A DNA stretch of 64,000 nucleotides from an uncultured Rhizobium sp. (lineage in GTDB: Bacteria; Pseudomonadota; Alphaproteobacteria; Rhizobiales; Rhizobiaceae): the NCBI GenBank assembly GCA_945952415.1, contig CAMFIF010000008.1:110292-174291 (forward strand), given 5' to 3'. How positions within the stretch are numbered: the first letter of the stretch is position 1; each line of letters starts with the position of its first letter. The position numbers were made by a program, and so were the translations under genes. Below are positions 27,158 to 35,795 of this stretch, piece by piece. The notes under the pieces are model-generated. The model made no database searches. It was given only the letters and a program-made list of their open reading frames with translations, and was not told the DNA's origin.

Positions 27158-29368
27158 TTATTTCTTCGCCATCGGGCGTACCAGCGGGGTCACGCGGCGG
27201 ATGGTCACGCGGCGGTTCTGCTGTTCGGGACCGGCGGTGCGGATCTTCAGATAGCGCTCGCCATAGCCCTGGGTGACGAGGTTTTCCGGCGGAATGCCGT
27301 AGACTTCGGTCAGAAGGGCGGCCACCGACGAGGCGCGACGGTCGGAGAGAACGAGGTTCGACTTGTCCGAACCCACTGCATCCGTATGGCCTTCGATCAG
27401 GAAGGTTTCGCCCGGATCCTTCTTCAGCACCTTCAGCATGGCGCTTGCGACCTTCTTCAGCGTCTTGGCCTGCGACATCGGCACTTCGGCGCTGCCCGTG
27501 GCGAAGGTGATCGTATCGAGGTCGATACGGCGCACCTTGTCGCGCAGGCGGGCGGAGTAGCGGACTTCATCGATCGTGTAGACGCGCTCCACCTTCTCGA
27601 CCGGCGGCTTTTCGAGGAAGCTGTAATAGTCCTCGTCCGGCGCGCGGGAGGTCGAGACGATATAATCGCTCACCGGAACCGTCAGGCGCATGGGCGGCAG
27701 GTCGTAGCCGGCATCATAGATGCGGCGGGGCTCTTCGGAATCGGCCTCCGGTGCGTAGATCATCACATATTCATCGCCATCGTCGCGAATGCGCGAACGC
27801 TGGATGACATCGCCATACCGGTTGTAGATGGTCACGATGCGCGTACCGTCGGGGCGAATGATCGTCTCGCGGCTGCGGCCACGGGAGAGATTTTCATAAT
27901 AGCTCTCGTTGCTGTCCATCCTGAGGCGTTCGCGGTCATCCGTGCGCACCACGATCTGGTTGCCCACGTTAAGAACCACGGAATTGTCGATGTGCTCGAC
28001 CACATTCACCTGGTTGACCTGGTTCACCTGGGTCACATTGTTCACGACCGTGTTGTTCGTGACATTGTTGACCACCGTATTGTTGGTGACGTTGTTGTTC
28101 GTGACATTGTTATTGGTGATGTTGGTAACACCGGGCACCTGGAACTGCGGCGCTTCGGAAACCTTCTTGCCCTGTTCCTGCAGAGCCTCGTTCATCACAG
28201 CCGGTTCAATGGTCGGCATCGCAGCCTGGGCGTCCGCATCGGTCTGCGGCGGAGGTGCAACTTCGATCTGCTCGCGTTCCTTGGTCCGGGTTTCGCGGGC
28301 ATCGGCCCCGCCCGTCGTGTCGGCATCCTTGTCGCTGTCCAGAACGGCCGCACCATTGTCGACCGGCAGAACCACCGTATCGGCAGTCTTGGCCGGATCC
28401 TCGGCGATCTGCTGCTTTTGTTCCGGCGAAAGCGTGTCTTCGATGACAGGAACGGGCTGGTCTGCCTTGCCGGTTTCCGGCTGCGCGCCGGTCTGGTCGG
28501 CGGCGGGCTGATCCGGAGCGGGCTGCTCGGCGGCAGGCTGTTCGCCAGCGGGCTGTTCGGTCGAAGGCTGTTCCGTGGCCGGCTGCTCGCCTGAGGGCTG
28601 CTGGGCGGCGGGCTGATCTGTGGAAGGCTGCTCGCCAGCGGGCTGTTCCGGCGCCGGCTGTTCAGCGGAGGGCTGTTCTGTGGAGGGCTGCTCGGCAGCC
28701 GGCTGATCAGGGGCCGGCTGTTCAGGCTGGGCCTGGGGTTCTGCCGGCGGCTCTTCGGCCGGGGCCTGCGCCTTGGGCTCAGCCTGCGGCTCTTCGGCCG
28801 GGGCGGTCTGTTCTTCGGGCTGAGCCTGCGGTTCTTCAGCCGGAGCCTGTTCTTCGGGCTGGGCCTGCGGTTCCTCAGCCGGGGCCTGCTCCTCAGGCTG
28901 TGCCTGCGGTTCTTCAGCCGGAGCCTGTTCCTCAGGCTGGGCCTGCGGCTCCTCAGCCGGGGCCTGCTCCTCGGGCTGGGCCTGCGGTTCTTCAGCCGGG
29001 GCCTGCTCCTCAGGCTGGGCCTGCGGCTCCTCGGCCGGAGCCTGCTCCTCAGGCTGCGGCTGCGGTTCTTCAGCAGGAGCTTGTTCCTCCGGCTGCGGCT
29101 GCGGCTCTTCAGCCGGTGCGGGCTGTTCCTCGGGCTGGGCCTGCGGCTCTTCGGCCGGCGCCTGCTGCTGTTTCTGCTGCTGCAGCAGCTGCTGCTCCTC
29201 GGGGCTCAGCTGGCCGTCACCATCAAGGTCTCCCTCCAGCGCCTGTGCAACCAGCCACTCGGCCTGCTGGCCGGCGCGGTTGCTCGCAGCCAGGGCCGGC
29301 TCTGCAATCATGGAGACCGACAGGACCGGCAGGGCCACTGTGGCGAAGAGTTTCGATCGAAGCGTCAT
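27158..29368 (-). CDS. OmpA-family protein with EF-hand, Pro/Glu repeats and Asn-rich tract
   Basis: A 736-residue exported protein. In order: signal peptide (1-28, ending PALAA); an EF-hand-like calcium loop DLDGDGQLSPEE (about 47-58); about eleven 13-residue APAEEPQAQPEEQ units (70-215); about fifteen 5-residue xxEQP units (217-292); an acidic linker; an Asn/Val/Thr tract (NNVTNN units, about 415-457); a middle domain; and a C-terminal OmpA peptidoglycan-binding domain (about 620-736) with TFATGSAEVP, EGHTDAVGSDKSNLVLSDRRA and GYGERY. The ATG at 29368 has GAGG eight bases upstream. The OmpA domain likely anchors it to the cell wall; the middle part probably spans the periplasm. It resembles no single named protein known to me. 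Confidence 0.88.
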   Translation of the reverse strand: MTLRSKLFATVALPVLSVSMIAEPALAASNRAGQQAEWLVAQALEGDLDGDGQLSPEEQQLLQQQKQQQAPAEEPQAQPEEQPAPAEEPQPQPEEQAPAEEPQPQPEEQAPAEEPQAQPEEQAPAEEPQAQPEEQAPAEEPQAQPEEQAPAEEPQAQPEEQAPAEEPQAQPEEQAPAEEPQAQPEEQTAPAEEPQAEPKAQAPAEEPPAEPQAQPEQPAPDQPAAEQPSTEQPSAEQPAPEQPAGEQPSTDQPAAQQPSGEQPATEQPSTEQPAGEQPAAEQPAPDQPAADQTGAQPETGKADQPVPVIEDTLSPEQKQQIAEDPAKTADTVVLPVDNGAAVLDSDKDADTTGGADARETRTKEREQIEVAPPPQTDADAQAAMPTIEPAVMNEALQEQGKKVSEAPQFQVPGVTNITNNNVTNNNVTNNTVVNNVTNNTVVNNVTQVNQVNQVNVVEHIDNSVVLNVGNQIVVRTDDRERLRMDSNESYYENLSRGRSRETIIRPDGTRIVTIYNRYGDVIQRSRIRDDGDEYVMIYAPEADSEEPRRIYDAGYDLPPMRLTVPVSDYIVSTSRAPDEDYYSFLEKPPVEKVERVYTIDEVRYSARLRDKVRRIDLDTITFATGSAEVPMSQAKTLKKVASAMLKVLKKDPGETFLIEGHTDAVGSDKSNLVLSDRRASSVAALLTEVYGIPPENLVTQGYGERYLKIRTAGPEQQNRRVTIRRVTPLVRPMAKK
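28493..28720 (-). repeat. 15-base in-frame tandem repeats (xxEQP)
   Basis: About fifteen degenerate 15-base units inside the OmpA-family gene encode PAPDQ, PAAEQ, PSTEQ and similar pentapeptides. The units are diverged at DNA level, so they look old, but length change by slippage is possible. Confidence 0.85.
28723..29161 (-). repeat. 39-base in-frame tandem repeats (APAEEPQAQPEEQ)
   Basis: About eleven 39-base units lie inside the OmpA-family gene. The central six are nearly identical in protein sequence, differing mainly at wobble bases. The array keeps the frame throughout, which identifies it as coding and not as a CRISPR. Confidence 0.9.
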
Positions 29369-29769
29369 CTCATAATCCTCTTGGCGCGAAAGAATCGCGA
29401 TGATGGGAACCGCGTTAGCTTGCCCTATATCCTGGCGTGAATATGACAAGCCTCTTGTGAACTTCTGACAAAGGGGTAACGGCACCCGTCTGAATAACGA
29501 ATGAATGCGTCATTCACCGTGCCATTAACGCGGAGCGCGCTTTGCCGTTCCGGAAGCGATCCGAGCCTTTTGGCGAATTTTTCGCCACGGAAGCCGTTCT
29601 TTCCCGCCAAATCATCTAAAAAATTCGCTTTATGGGCGATCAATCGTAATTGATATTGATTTCCGCATCGCGACCATAGGAATATGCCGGCGTCGCGGAT
29701 AGACATCCGCCAATCACAAGGGGAGCGCCGGAAAGCGAAAAACCGGTGCCTGTAAAAGGAGAGGATCCC
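29369..29769. other. 401-base region between divergent OmpA-family and amino-acid transporter genes
   Basis: The region holds both promoters and no gene. On the transporter side an AT-rich inverted repeat, ATCAAT-CGTA-ATTGAT at 29639-29654, is followed directly by a second ATTGAT, and is an operator candidate about 115 bases before the start codon. The rest shows nothing recognisable. Confidence 0.45.
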
Positions 29770-30549
29770 ATGAAATTGTCTGCCCGCCTTCTGGCCGCCG
29801 CATCTTTCGCGGTGATGGCATTTGCCGCCGGCGCCACCATGGCTGAAGAGAAGATCATCATCGGTACGGAAGGCGCCTATCCGCCCTTCAACAATCTGGA
29901 AGCCGACGGCACCCTCACCGGCTTCGACATCGACATTGCCAAGGCGCTCTGCGATGAAATGAAGGTGACCTGCGAATTCGTCACCCAGGATTGGGATGGC
30001 ATCATCCCGGCGCTCCAGGCCAAGAAGTTCGACGCGATCGTCGCCTCCATGTCGATCACACCCGAGCGCAAGGAGAAGGTGTCCTTCTCGAAGAAATACT
30101 ACAACACGCCCCCTGCCATCGCCGTGCCGAAGGACAGCCCGCTGACCGAGGCCACCGAAGCCGCCCTCAAGGGCAAGACCCTGGGTGCGCAGTCCTCCAC
30201 CACCCATGCCAACTATGCCGAAGCCCACATGAAGGGCGCCGACCTTAAGCTCTACCCGACCGCTGACGAGTACAAGCTCGACATTTCCAACGGCCGCATC
30301 GATGCGGTCATCGACGATGTCGTGGTGCTGTCCCAGTGGGTAAAGTCCGATGCCGGCAGCTGCTGCAAGATCCTCGGCACCCTCCCCGTCGATCCGGTGA
30401 TCAATGGCGAAGGCGCTGGTATTGCCGTCCGCAAGGGCGAGGAGGCGCTTGCCGACCGCTTCACCCAGGCCATTGCGGCCATCCGCAAGAGCGGCAAGTA
30501 CCAGGAGATCAACAAGAAGTACTTCGACTTCGACGTTTACGGCGAGTAA
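29770..30549 (+). CDS. Amino-acid ABC transporter, periplasmic binding protein (Lys/Arg/Orn type)
   Basis: A 259-residue SBP_bac_3 protein. A signal peptide (1-25, ending AGATMA) is followed by KIIIGTEGAYPPFNNLEADG, GFDIDIAKALCDEM, FVTQDWDGIIPALQAKKFD and MSITPERKEKVSFSKKYY, which match the HisJ/ArgT group that binds basic amino acids. DAGSCC contains an adjacent Cys pair. The start follows AAGGAG at ideal distance; an ATG 24 bases earlier lacks this. A strong hairpin separates it from the permease genes, which would favour excess binding protein. Confidence 0.92.
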   Translation: MKLSARLLAAASFAVMAFAAGATMAEEKIIIGTEGAYPPFNNLEADGTLTGFDIDIAKALCDEMKVTCEFVTQDWDGIIPALQAKKFDAIVASMSITPERKEKVSFSKKYYNTPPAIAVPKDSPLTEATEAALKGKTLGAQSSTTHANYAEAHMKGADLKLYPTADEYKLDISNGRIDAVIDDVVVLSQWVKSDAGSCCKILGTLPVDPVINGEGAGIAVRKGEEALADRFTQAIAAIRKSGKYQEINKKYFDFDVYGE

Positions 30550-30567
30550 GATTCCGGAAAACACGCT

Positions 30568-30602
30568 GAAAATGGCGGAAGACCAAATCTTCCGCCATTT
30601 TC
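30568..30602 (+). terminator. Intercistronic hairpin between binding-protein and permease genes
   Basis: GAAAATGGCGGAAGA and TCTTCCGCCATTTTC form a perfect 15-base stem with a 5-base loop, then TTTCGAATTTT. It lies 18 bases after the binding-protein stop and probably acts as a partial terminator or 3' stabiliser. Confidence 0.8.
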
Positions 30603-30726
30603 TTTCGAATTTTAGGGATGTATGAAGCAAGGCTGGACCTCAGCCGCGGATTCATGCGTAACCTTGAGGCAGGGCGCGACAAGACGCCCGCGAATGACGG
30701 CGCGCCGGATGGCGCGAGGGGGAAAA

Positions 30727-31530
30727 ATGGACGGAGTATTCTCCGCAGTCGGCTCGTTCCTGGGCTGGCTGGGACATGGTTTGGATCCGCTTTGCGGACC
30801 GGTCGGCATATTTTCGTTTCTGCCGCCGGACTCGATCGTCGCCTGCGGCGATACCGGCTGGGGCGATGAAATCGCGCTCGGCCTGAAAATGACGCTGTCG
30901 CTGGCGCTGGCAACGTTGCCACTTGGCCTCGTCATCGGCTTCTTCATTGCGCTGGCCCTGCAATCGCGCGAGCCTTCGCTGCGCCGCGCGGCAGGCATAT
31001 ACACCACCATTTTCCGCGGCCTGCCGGAACTCCTGACGCTTTTCATCGTCTATTACGGCGCGCAGATCCTCATCCAGACCTTCCTTGCCTGGGTCGGTTA
31101 TGAGGAGCGTGTGGAAATCAATGCCTTCGTCGCCGGCATGGTGGCGCTCTCTGTGGTTTTCTCCTCCTATTGTTCGGAAGTGCTGCTGTCGGCCTTCAAG
31201 GCCATTCCGCGCGGACAATATGAGGCAGGCGATGCACTCGGCCTCAGCCGCAGCCGCACCATGGTGCTGATCATCGTGCCGCAACTTGTCCGCATTGCCC
31301 TGCCCGGTCTGGTGAATCTCTGGATGAACCTCCTGAAGGACACTGCCCTCGTTTCGGTCATCGGCCTTGCCGAACTGCTGCGCCAGACGGGCGTCGCCGC
31401 CAAGGTCTCCAAGCAGGCCTTCTTCTTCTACATGCTGGCCTGCGGCCTCTATCTGGTGCTCGCCATCATTTCCTCCTTCGTGCTCGGCTTCGTGGAACGC
31501 TGGGCCAAACGCGCGGAGATCGGCCGATGA
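30727..31530 (+). CDS. Amino-acid ABC transporter permease (HisQ type)
   Basis: A 267-residue inner-membrane permease with five or six hydrophobic segments. The family signature for ATPase contact is present: SAFKAIPRGQYEAGDALGL (EAA loop). IFRGLPELLTLF is the conserved periplasmic-side motif of the His/Glu/Gln/Arg permeases. The ATG at 30727 follows GAGGGGG; an ATG at 30622 would add 35 non-membrane residues. Its stop overlaps the second permease start by four bases. Confidence 0.9.
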   Translation: MDGVFSAVGSFLGWLGHGLDPLCGPVGIFSFLPPDSIVACGDTGWGDEIALGLKMTLSLALATLPLGLVIGFFIALALQSREPSLRRAAGIYTTIFRGLPELLTLFIVYYGAQILIQTFLAWVGYEERVEINAFVAGMVALSVVFSSYCSEVLLSAFKAIPRGQYEAGDALGLSRSRTMVLIIVPQLVRIALPGLVNLWMNLLKDTALVSVIGLAELLRQTGVAAKVSKQAFFFYMLACGLYLVLAIISSFVLGFVERWAKRAEIGR

Positions 31531-32357
31531 GCATTGCCGAAACCCTCATTCCCCCCCGCCCCGCGCCGAAGGCGGAGCGCAAGGCGCTGACGACGTCTGC
31601 CCTGATCGGTTATATCGCCCAGGCGCTCTGGCTCGTGCTCGCCATTGGCCTCGTCTACATGGTGCTGACCGGCTGGGACCCGGAAAAATTCGCCAAATAC
31701 GGCCCGCGCTATCTCGATGGCATCAGGGTTACCGCAACGCTGGTGATCGTCTCGGTCGCCTTCGGCGCCCTGCTGTCGCTGCCGATTGCCTTTGCCCGCA
31801 TGTCGAAGAACCGGCTGCTGAACGGCATTGCCTATGGCTATGTCTACATATTCCGCGGTACGCCCCTGCTGGCGCAGATCTACCTGCTCTATTACGGCAT
31901 CGGCAGCTTCAAGCCGGAGCTGGAAGCGGTAGGACTCTGGTGGTTCTTCCGTGAAGCCTGGTATTGCGGTTTCCTGTCGCTCACCCTCAACACCGCCGCC
32001 TATCAGGCGGAAATCCTGCGCGGCGCGATCCAGAGCGTGCCGAAGGGCCAGCGCGAAGGCGCGAAATCGCTCGGCATCCCCGATCGCATCGCCTTCCGCA
32101 AGATCATCCTGCCCCAGGCGCTGATCGTGGCCCTGCGCCCCTATGGCAACGAAATCATCCTGATGATCAAGGGCTCGGCCGTGGTCTCCGTGGTGACCGT
32201 GCTCGATATCATGGGCCAGACCCGCTACGCCTTCTCGCGCACCTTCGATTACCAGACCTATCTCTGGGCAGCGATCTTCTACCTGCTGATCGTCGAAACG
32301 CTCCGCCATGTCTGGGCCTGGCTCGAACGCCGCCTCACCCGGCATCTGACGCGCTGA
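31527..32357 (+). CDS. Amino-acid ABC transporter permease (HisM type)
   Basis: A 276-residue partner permease. It has an N-terminal cytoplasmic segment rich in Lys and Pro, IFRGTPLLAQIYLLYYG, and the EAA loop AIQSVPKGQREGAKSLGI. It pairs with the upstream permease to form the membrane channel. No ATP-binding subunit gene follows; a terminator lies 14 bases downstream, so the ATPase must be encoded elsewhere or shared with another system. Confidence 0.9.
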   Translation: MSIAETLIPPRPAPKAERKALTTSALIGYIAQALWLVLAIGLVYMVLTGWDPEKFAKYGPRYLDGIRVTATLVIVSVAFGALLSLPIAFARMSKNRLLNGIAYGYVYIFRGTPLLAQIYLLYYGIGSFKPELEAVGLWWFFREAWYCGFLSLTLNTAAYQAEILRGAIQSVPKGQREGAKSLGIPDRIAFRKIILPQALIVALRPYGNEIILMIKGSAVVSVVTVLDIMGQTRYAFSRTFDYQTYLWAAIFYLLIVETLRHVWAWLERRLTRHLTR

Positions 32358-32370
32358 CAGGAAAACAAAA

Positions 32371-32393
32371 AAGGGGGCCCGCAAGGCCCCCTT
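32371..32393 (+). terminator. Intrinsic terminator of the amino-acid transporter operon
   Basis: AAGGGGGCC and GGCCCCCTT form a 9-base stem with a 5-base loop. The T-run is short, but A-rich sequence precedes the stem, so it can also work on the minus strand for the convergent gene. Confidence 0.8.
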
Positions 32394-32417
32394 TCCCGTT
32401 CAGGCGATAGCCGTCGC

Positions 32418-32780
32418 CTATTCCTTCACATATTCCGGAAGCGTCTCGTAAAGCGGGTAGACATGGGTAACGAGCGGCGCATCTGGATCGCTCTCGCAGG
32501 CCTTGGCGATTTCGCCGGTAAGGGCATTGGCATTTTCCTCGCCGCCCAGCCCCGCGAGATCCCGCTGCGGCTTGCCCTCCGCATCATTATTGGCATTCAT
32601 GCCGGAATAGAAACCGAGAATCCAGGAGACCACGAGATTGTAGGTCGTGGGGTCCGATAGCCCCTCCTTGAATTCCTTGCAGGTCGAAAATCCCGCCCCG
32701 GCAATATTGGATCCCGCCTGCGACACGCCCGGCAGCAGCAGACCTGCCGCCAGTACCCATGCAATCCGTTTCAGCCTCAT
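32418..32780 (-). CDS. Small exported protein of unknown function (HdeA/Rap1a-like pattern)
   Basis: A 120-residue protein with a signal peptide (1-22, ending GVSQA). The mature part has two cysteines, in FSTCKEFKEG and IAKACESDP, that can form one disulfide, and a central YNLVVSWILGFYSGMNA segment. This two-Cys small helical layout is shared by HdeA-type chaperones and Rap1a-type proteins; neither is claimed. It converges with the transporter operon. Confidence 0.65.
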   Translation of the reverse strand: MRLKRIAWVLAAGLLLPGVSQAGSNIAGAGFSTCKEFKEGLSDPTTYNLVVSWILGFYSGMNANNDAEGKPQRDLAGLGGEENANALTGEIAKACESDPDAPLVTHVYPLYETLPEYVKE

Positions 32781-33017
32781 TGTTTCATCCTCCCGTTTGA
32801 TCCCGCGGCCCCGGCCGACGGGAAGAGATTACTGTCCGCGCGGCTTGCCGGCAAGCTGGCAGCACTCGCGATGCCCGGCTGCTATCACGCTGTTTTTCCA
32901 GACATAAAAGCATGAAATCAGAAAAGAGAAAGCTTCAGTTAACCTTGTCATGTTTCCATTTCATGACAGGCGCGCCGTGACTGGAACTTTGGCTTTGACA
33001 AAACCCGGAGGCAAACC

Positions 33018-33284
33018 ATGCACACGGATCTGGAAATGCAGCTGCGCGGCTACGGATTGACGACCGCGCATATTCTCTATCGCTTGCCGGATCACCCGGC
33101 AATCTTGCAAACCTATGTCTGGCAGCATTACGACCTTGCGCCGGACTTCCCGGAAATGCGCGATTTCCTGAAATTCTGGGAAGAGAAGCTGGAAGGCCCG
33201 CTGCATTCGGTGCGTTATGTCCACCGCAAGCTGATCGGCGCCCATGAATGGCGGGCGCTGAAGGGCGAGTTCATTCTCCACTGA
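33018..33284 (+). CDS. usg: Usg family protein
   Basis: An 88-residue soluble protein matching the alphaproteobacterial Usg family, named from a gene next to the tryptophan genes in Caulobacter. The conserved features are LRGYGLTTAHILYRLPDHP, LQTYVWQHYDLAPDFP and the C-terminal FWEEKLEGPLHSVRYVH. The function is unknown. It stands 52 bases upstream of a methyltransferase gene on the same strand and may be co-transcribed with it. An AGG lies upstream of the ATG. Confidence 0.88.
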   Translation: MHTDLEMQLRGYGLTTAHILYRLPDHPAILQTYVWQHYDLAPDFPEMRDFLKFWEEKLEGPLHSVRYVHRKLIGAHEWRALKGEFILH

Positions 33285-33336
33285 GTGCCCGAGAAGCGGG
33301 TTGCGCCCTGCGGGCAGCCGCATTAAGACTGCCCGC

Positions 33337-34152
33337 ATGGCCAAGAAGATTGACGAAGAGGCTCTCGCGGAAGCCTATAACCGCGCACTCGCCCTGGAAA
33401 AGACCGGCAACAAGGAAGCAGCCGCCATCGCCTATCGCGAGGTGCTGGCGCTCGATCCCGACGATCACGGCGGTGCCGCTGTCCGGCTCGCCGCGCTCGG
33501 CCATGGGGAAACCCCGGCCAAGGCGCCGGAAGCCTATGTGGAAACGCTCTTCGACCAGCATGCCGAAGCCTTCGAGGACATTCTGGTGGAGCAGCTCGGC
33601 TATTGCGTGCCGGTGCTGGTGCGCCAGCGGCTGCAGGAACTGAAGCTCGGCCCCTTCGGCAAGATGCTGGATCTCGGCTGCGGCACGGGCCTCGCCGGCG
33701 CCGCGCTTCGCGACATGGCAGACGACATCACCGGCCTCGATCTCTCGGAAAACATGGTCGCCATTGCCGATGAGAAGGAGGTCTACGACACGCTCTATGT
33801 GGCGGAGGTCGAGGACTATCTGGAAGACAATGACGACGGGCCCTTCGACCTCGTCACCGCCACCGATGTCGTGCCCTATCTCGGCGCGCTGGAAGCGCTG
33901 TTCTTCGGCGCGGCGGAAAACCTGAACCCGGGCGGGCTCTTCATCTTCTCCGCCGAAACCCGCAGCGACGACGAGCTGAAGGGCGAGCCCTACCGGGTCT
34001 ATCCCTTCCACCGTTTCGTCCATTCCCCCGCCTATATTGCCGAGCGGCTGAAGGCCACGGGTTTCGAAGTGGTCGAAATGCTTGATTTCAACGTGCGCAT
34101 GCAGGAAGGCAATCCCTCGCCCGGCGTGCTGGTCACCGCCCGTCTCGCCTGA
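33337..34152 (+). CDS. SAM-dependent methyltransferase with N-terminal TPR-like segment
   Basis: About 271 residues. Residues 1-50 (ALAEAYNRALALEKTGNKEA and AYREVLALDPDD) look like a single tetratricopeptide repeat. The class I methyltransferase core follows: MLDLGCGTGLAGAAL is motif I (SAM binding), DITGLDLSENM is motif II and FDLVTATDVVPYLGAL follows. The order TPR then methyltransferase is a recognised rhizobial type, but the substrate is unknown. The ATG at 33337 has no strong ribosome site; an in-frame start at 33301 is possible. Confidence 0.85.
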   Translation: MAKKIDEEALAEAYNRALALEKTGNKEAAAIAYREVLALDPDDHGGAAVRLAALGHGETPAKAPEAYVETLFDQHAEAFEDILVEQLGYCVPVLVRQRLQELKLGPFGKMLDLGCGTGLAGAALRDMADDITGLDLSENMVAIADEKEVYDTLYVAEVEDYLEDNDDGPFDLVTATDVVPYLGALEALFFGAAENLNPGGLFIFSAETRSDDELKGEPYRVYPFHRFVHSPAYIAERLKATGFEVVEMLDFNVRMQEGNPSPGVLVTARLA

Positions 34153-34227
34153 TTCCGCTTTCGCCGGCGCAGCATTTCCGATAATCCTCGGCACCGGAAT
34201 CCGGATGCGTTATGAGGAGTGATCGCA

Positions 34228-35097
34228 ATGGCGAAAGTGGCATTCATCGGTCTTGGCGTCATGGGATATCCCATGGCGGCCCACCTGAAGAACAAGGGCG
34301 GACACGATGTCACCGTGTATAACCGCACGGCTGCCAAGGCCGAAGCCTGGGTGAAGCAGCATGGGGGCCGCTCCGCCCCGACACCGGCGGAAGCCGCTGC
34401 CGATGCCGATTTCGTCTTCACTTGTGTGGGCAATGACGACGACCTGCGCTCCGTGACGACGGGCGCAAACGGCGTGCTCTCCTCGATGAAGTCCGGCGCG
34501 ATCCTCATCGACAACACCACCGCCAGCGCCGAAGTGGCCCGCGAGCTGGAAGCGGTCGCAAGGGCAAAGGGCCTCGGCTTCATCGATGCCCCCGTCTCGG
34601 GTGGCCAGGCGGGCGCGGAAAACGGCGTGCTCACCGTCATGTGTGGCGGCGACGAGGCCACTTTCGAAAAGGCCCGTCCCGTCATCGATGCCTATGCCCG
34701 CATGGTCGGCCTCATGGGCCCGGCCGGTGCCGGCCAGCTCACCAAGATGGTCAACCAGATCTGCATCGCCGGCCTCGTGCAGGGGCTTGCCGAGGGCATC
34801 CATTTCGGCAAGCGCGCCGGGCTCGACATCGAGAAGGTGGTGGAGGTGATTTCCAAGGGTGCCGCCGGTTCCTGGCAGATGGAAAACCGCCACAAGACCA
34901 TGAACCAGGGCAAGTATGATTTTGGCTTCGCCATCGACTGGATGCGCAAGGACCTCGACATCGTGCTGACGGAAGCCCGCCGCAATGGTGCAAAGCTGCC
35001 GGTCACGGCGCTTGTCGATCAGTTCTATGGCGACGTGCAGGCCATGGGCGGCAACCGCTGGGATACGTCCTCGCTCCTGGCACGCCTCGAAAAATGA
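34228..35097 (+). CDS. 3-hydroxyisobutyrate dehydrogenase-family NAD(P)-dependent oxidoreductase
   Basis: A 289-residue beta-hydroxyacid dehydrogenase. It shows the Rossmann motif VAFIGLGVMGYPMA, the NAD(P)-discriminating VYNRT (the Arg suggests NADP), the substrate-binding FIDAPVSGGQAGAENG and the catalytic Lys in GQLTKMVNQ. Members reduce or oxidise tartronate semialdehyde, 3-hydroxyisobutyrate or succinic semialdehyde; the exact substrate is open. The ATG at 34228 has GAGGAG eight bases before it. Its stop overlaps the next start by four bases. Confidence 0.92.
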   Translation: MAKVAFIGLGVMGYPMAAHLKNKGGHDVTVYNRTAAKAEAWVKQHGGRSAPTPAEAAADADFVFTCVGNDDDLRSVTTGANGVLSSMKSGAILIDNTTASAEVARELEAVARAKGLGFIDAPVSGGQAGAENGVLTVMCGGDEATFEKARPVIDAYARMVGLMGPAGAGQLTKMVNQICIAGLVQGLAEGIHFGKRAGLDIEKVVEVISKGAAGSWQMENRHKTMNQGKYDFGFAIDWMRKDLDIVLTEARRNGAKLPVTALVDQFYGDVQAMGGNRWDTSSLLARLEK

Positions 35098-35795
35098 CGC
35101 TCTCCCCCTCCTCCACCGCCGCTGAGGTGATCGCGCATCTGAAAAGCCTGCGCAACGAGGAGAATGTGAAAGGCATGGCCCGTTTCGGCATCGTCACGGA
35201 CCATGCGCTCGGCCTATCGAACCCGGATCTCCGGGCCATTGCCCGGCTGATCCGCCGCAACCACGAAAGGGCGCTTGCGCTCTGGGAGAGCGGCATCCGC
35301 GAGGCGCGGCTCCTTGACTCCTACACCGAGGAGCTGAAGAAGATCACGCCCGATCAGGCGCGTGCCTATGCCGCGACGTTCAATTCCTGGGAAATGGTGG
35401 ACAGTTGGTCGGACACCTTCGCCGACGCGGGTCTCGGCCCGGAACTGATCCCGGAATTCATTGCCGACGACAGGGAATTCGTCCGCCGCACGGGCTTCGT
35501 GATGATCGCCTGGAGCGCCGTGCACCTCAAGAAGCTGCCCGACGAGACCTTCCTTGCCTTCCTGCCCGTGATCGAGGCCCACGCCGCCGATCCCCGCAAT
35601 TTCGTGAAGAAGGCGGTAAACTGGGCGCTCCGCCAGATCGGCAAACGCAGCTCCGGCTGCCACGGCCCGGCGCTTGCGCTTGCCGAAAGGCTCGCTGCCA
35701 GCGAAGACCCCACCGCCCGCTGGATCGGCAAGGATGCCGCACGCGAGTTGAAGGGCAAGATCGCCCTGCGCAAAGTGGGGTTGGGTCAAGCCTGA
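35094..35795 (+). CDS. AlkD-like DNA alkylation repair protein
   Basis: A 233-residue HEAT-like helical-repeat protein of the AlkC/AlkD glycosylase family, which removes alkylated bases. Family features include KGMARFGI, HALGLSNPDLRAIAR, FNSWEMVDSWSD, FVMIAWSAVHLKKLPD and FVKKAVNWALRQIGKRS, with the aromatic and acidic residues of the substrate groove present. It is translationally coupled (ATGA) to the dehydrogenase, although no functional link is obvious. It ends ten bases into the converging zeta-like toxin gene. Confidence 0.9.
   Translation: MTLSPSSTAAEVIAHLKSLRNEENVKGMARFGIVTDHALGLSNPDLRAIARLIRRNHERALALWESGIREARLLDSYTEELKKITPDQARAYAATFNSWEMVDSWSDTFADAGLGPELIPEFIADDREFVRRTGFVMIAWSAVHLKKLPDETFLAFLPVIEAHAADPRNFVKKAVNWALRQIGKRSSGCHGPALALAERLAASEDPTARWIGKDAARELKGKIALRKVGLGQA

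Noticed and set aside
28493..29161. Regular repeats suggesting a CRISPR array
   Set aside because: The units are contiguous, without unique spacers, and stay in frame within one gene.
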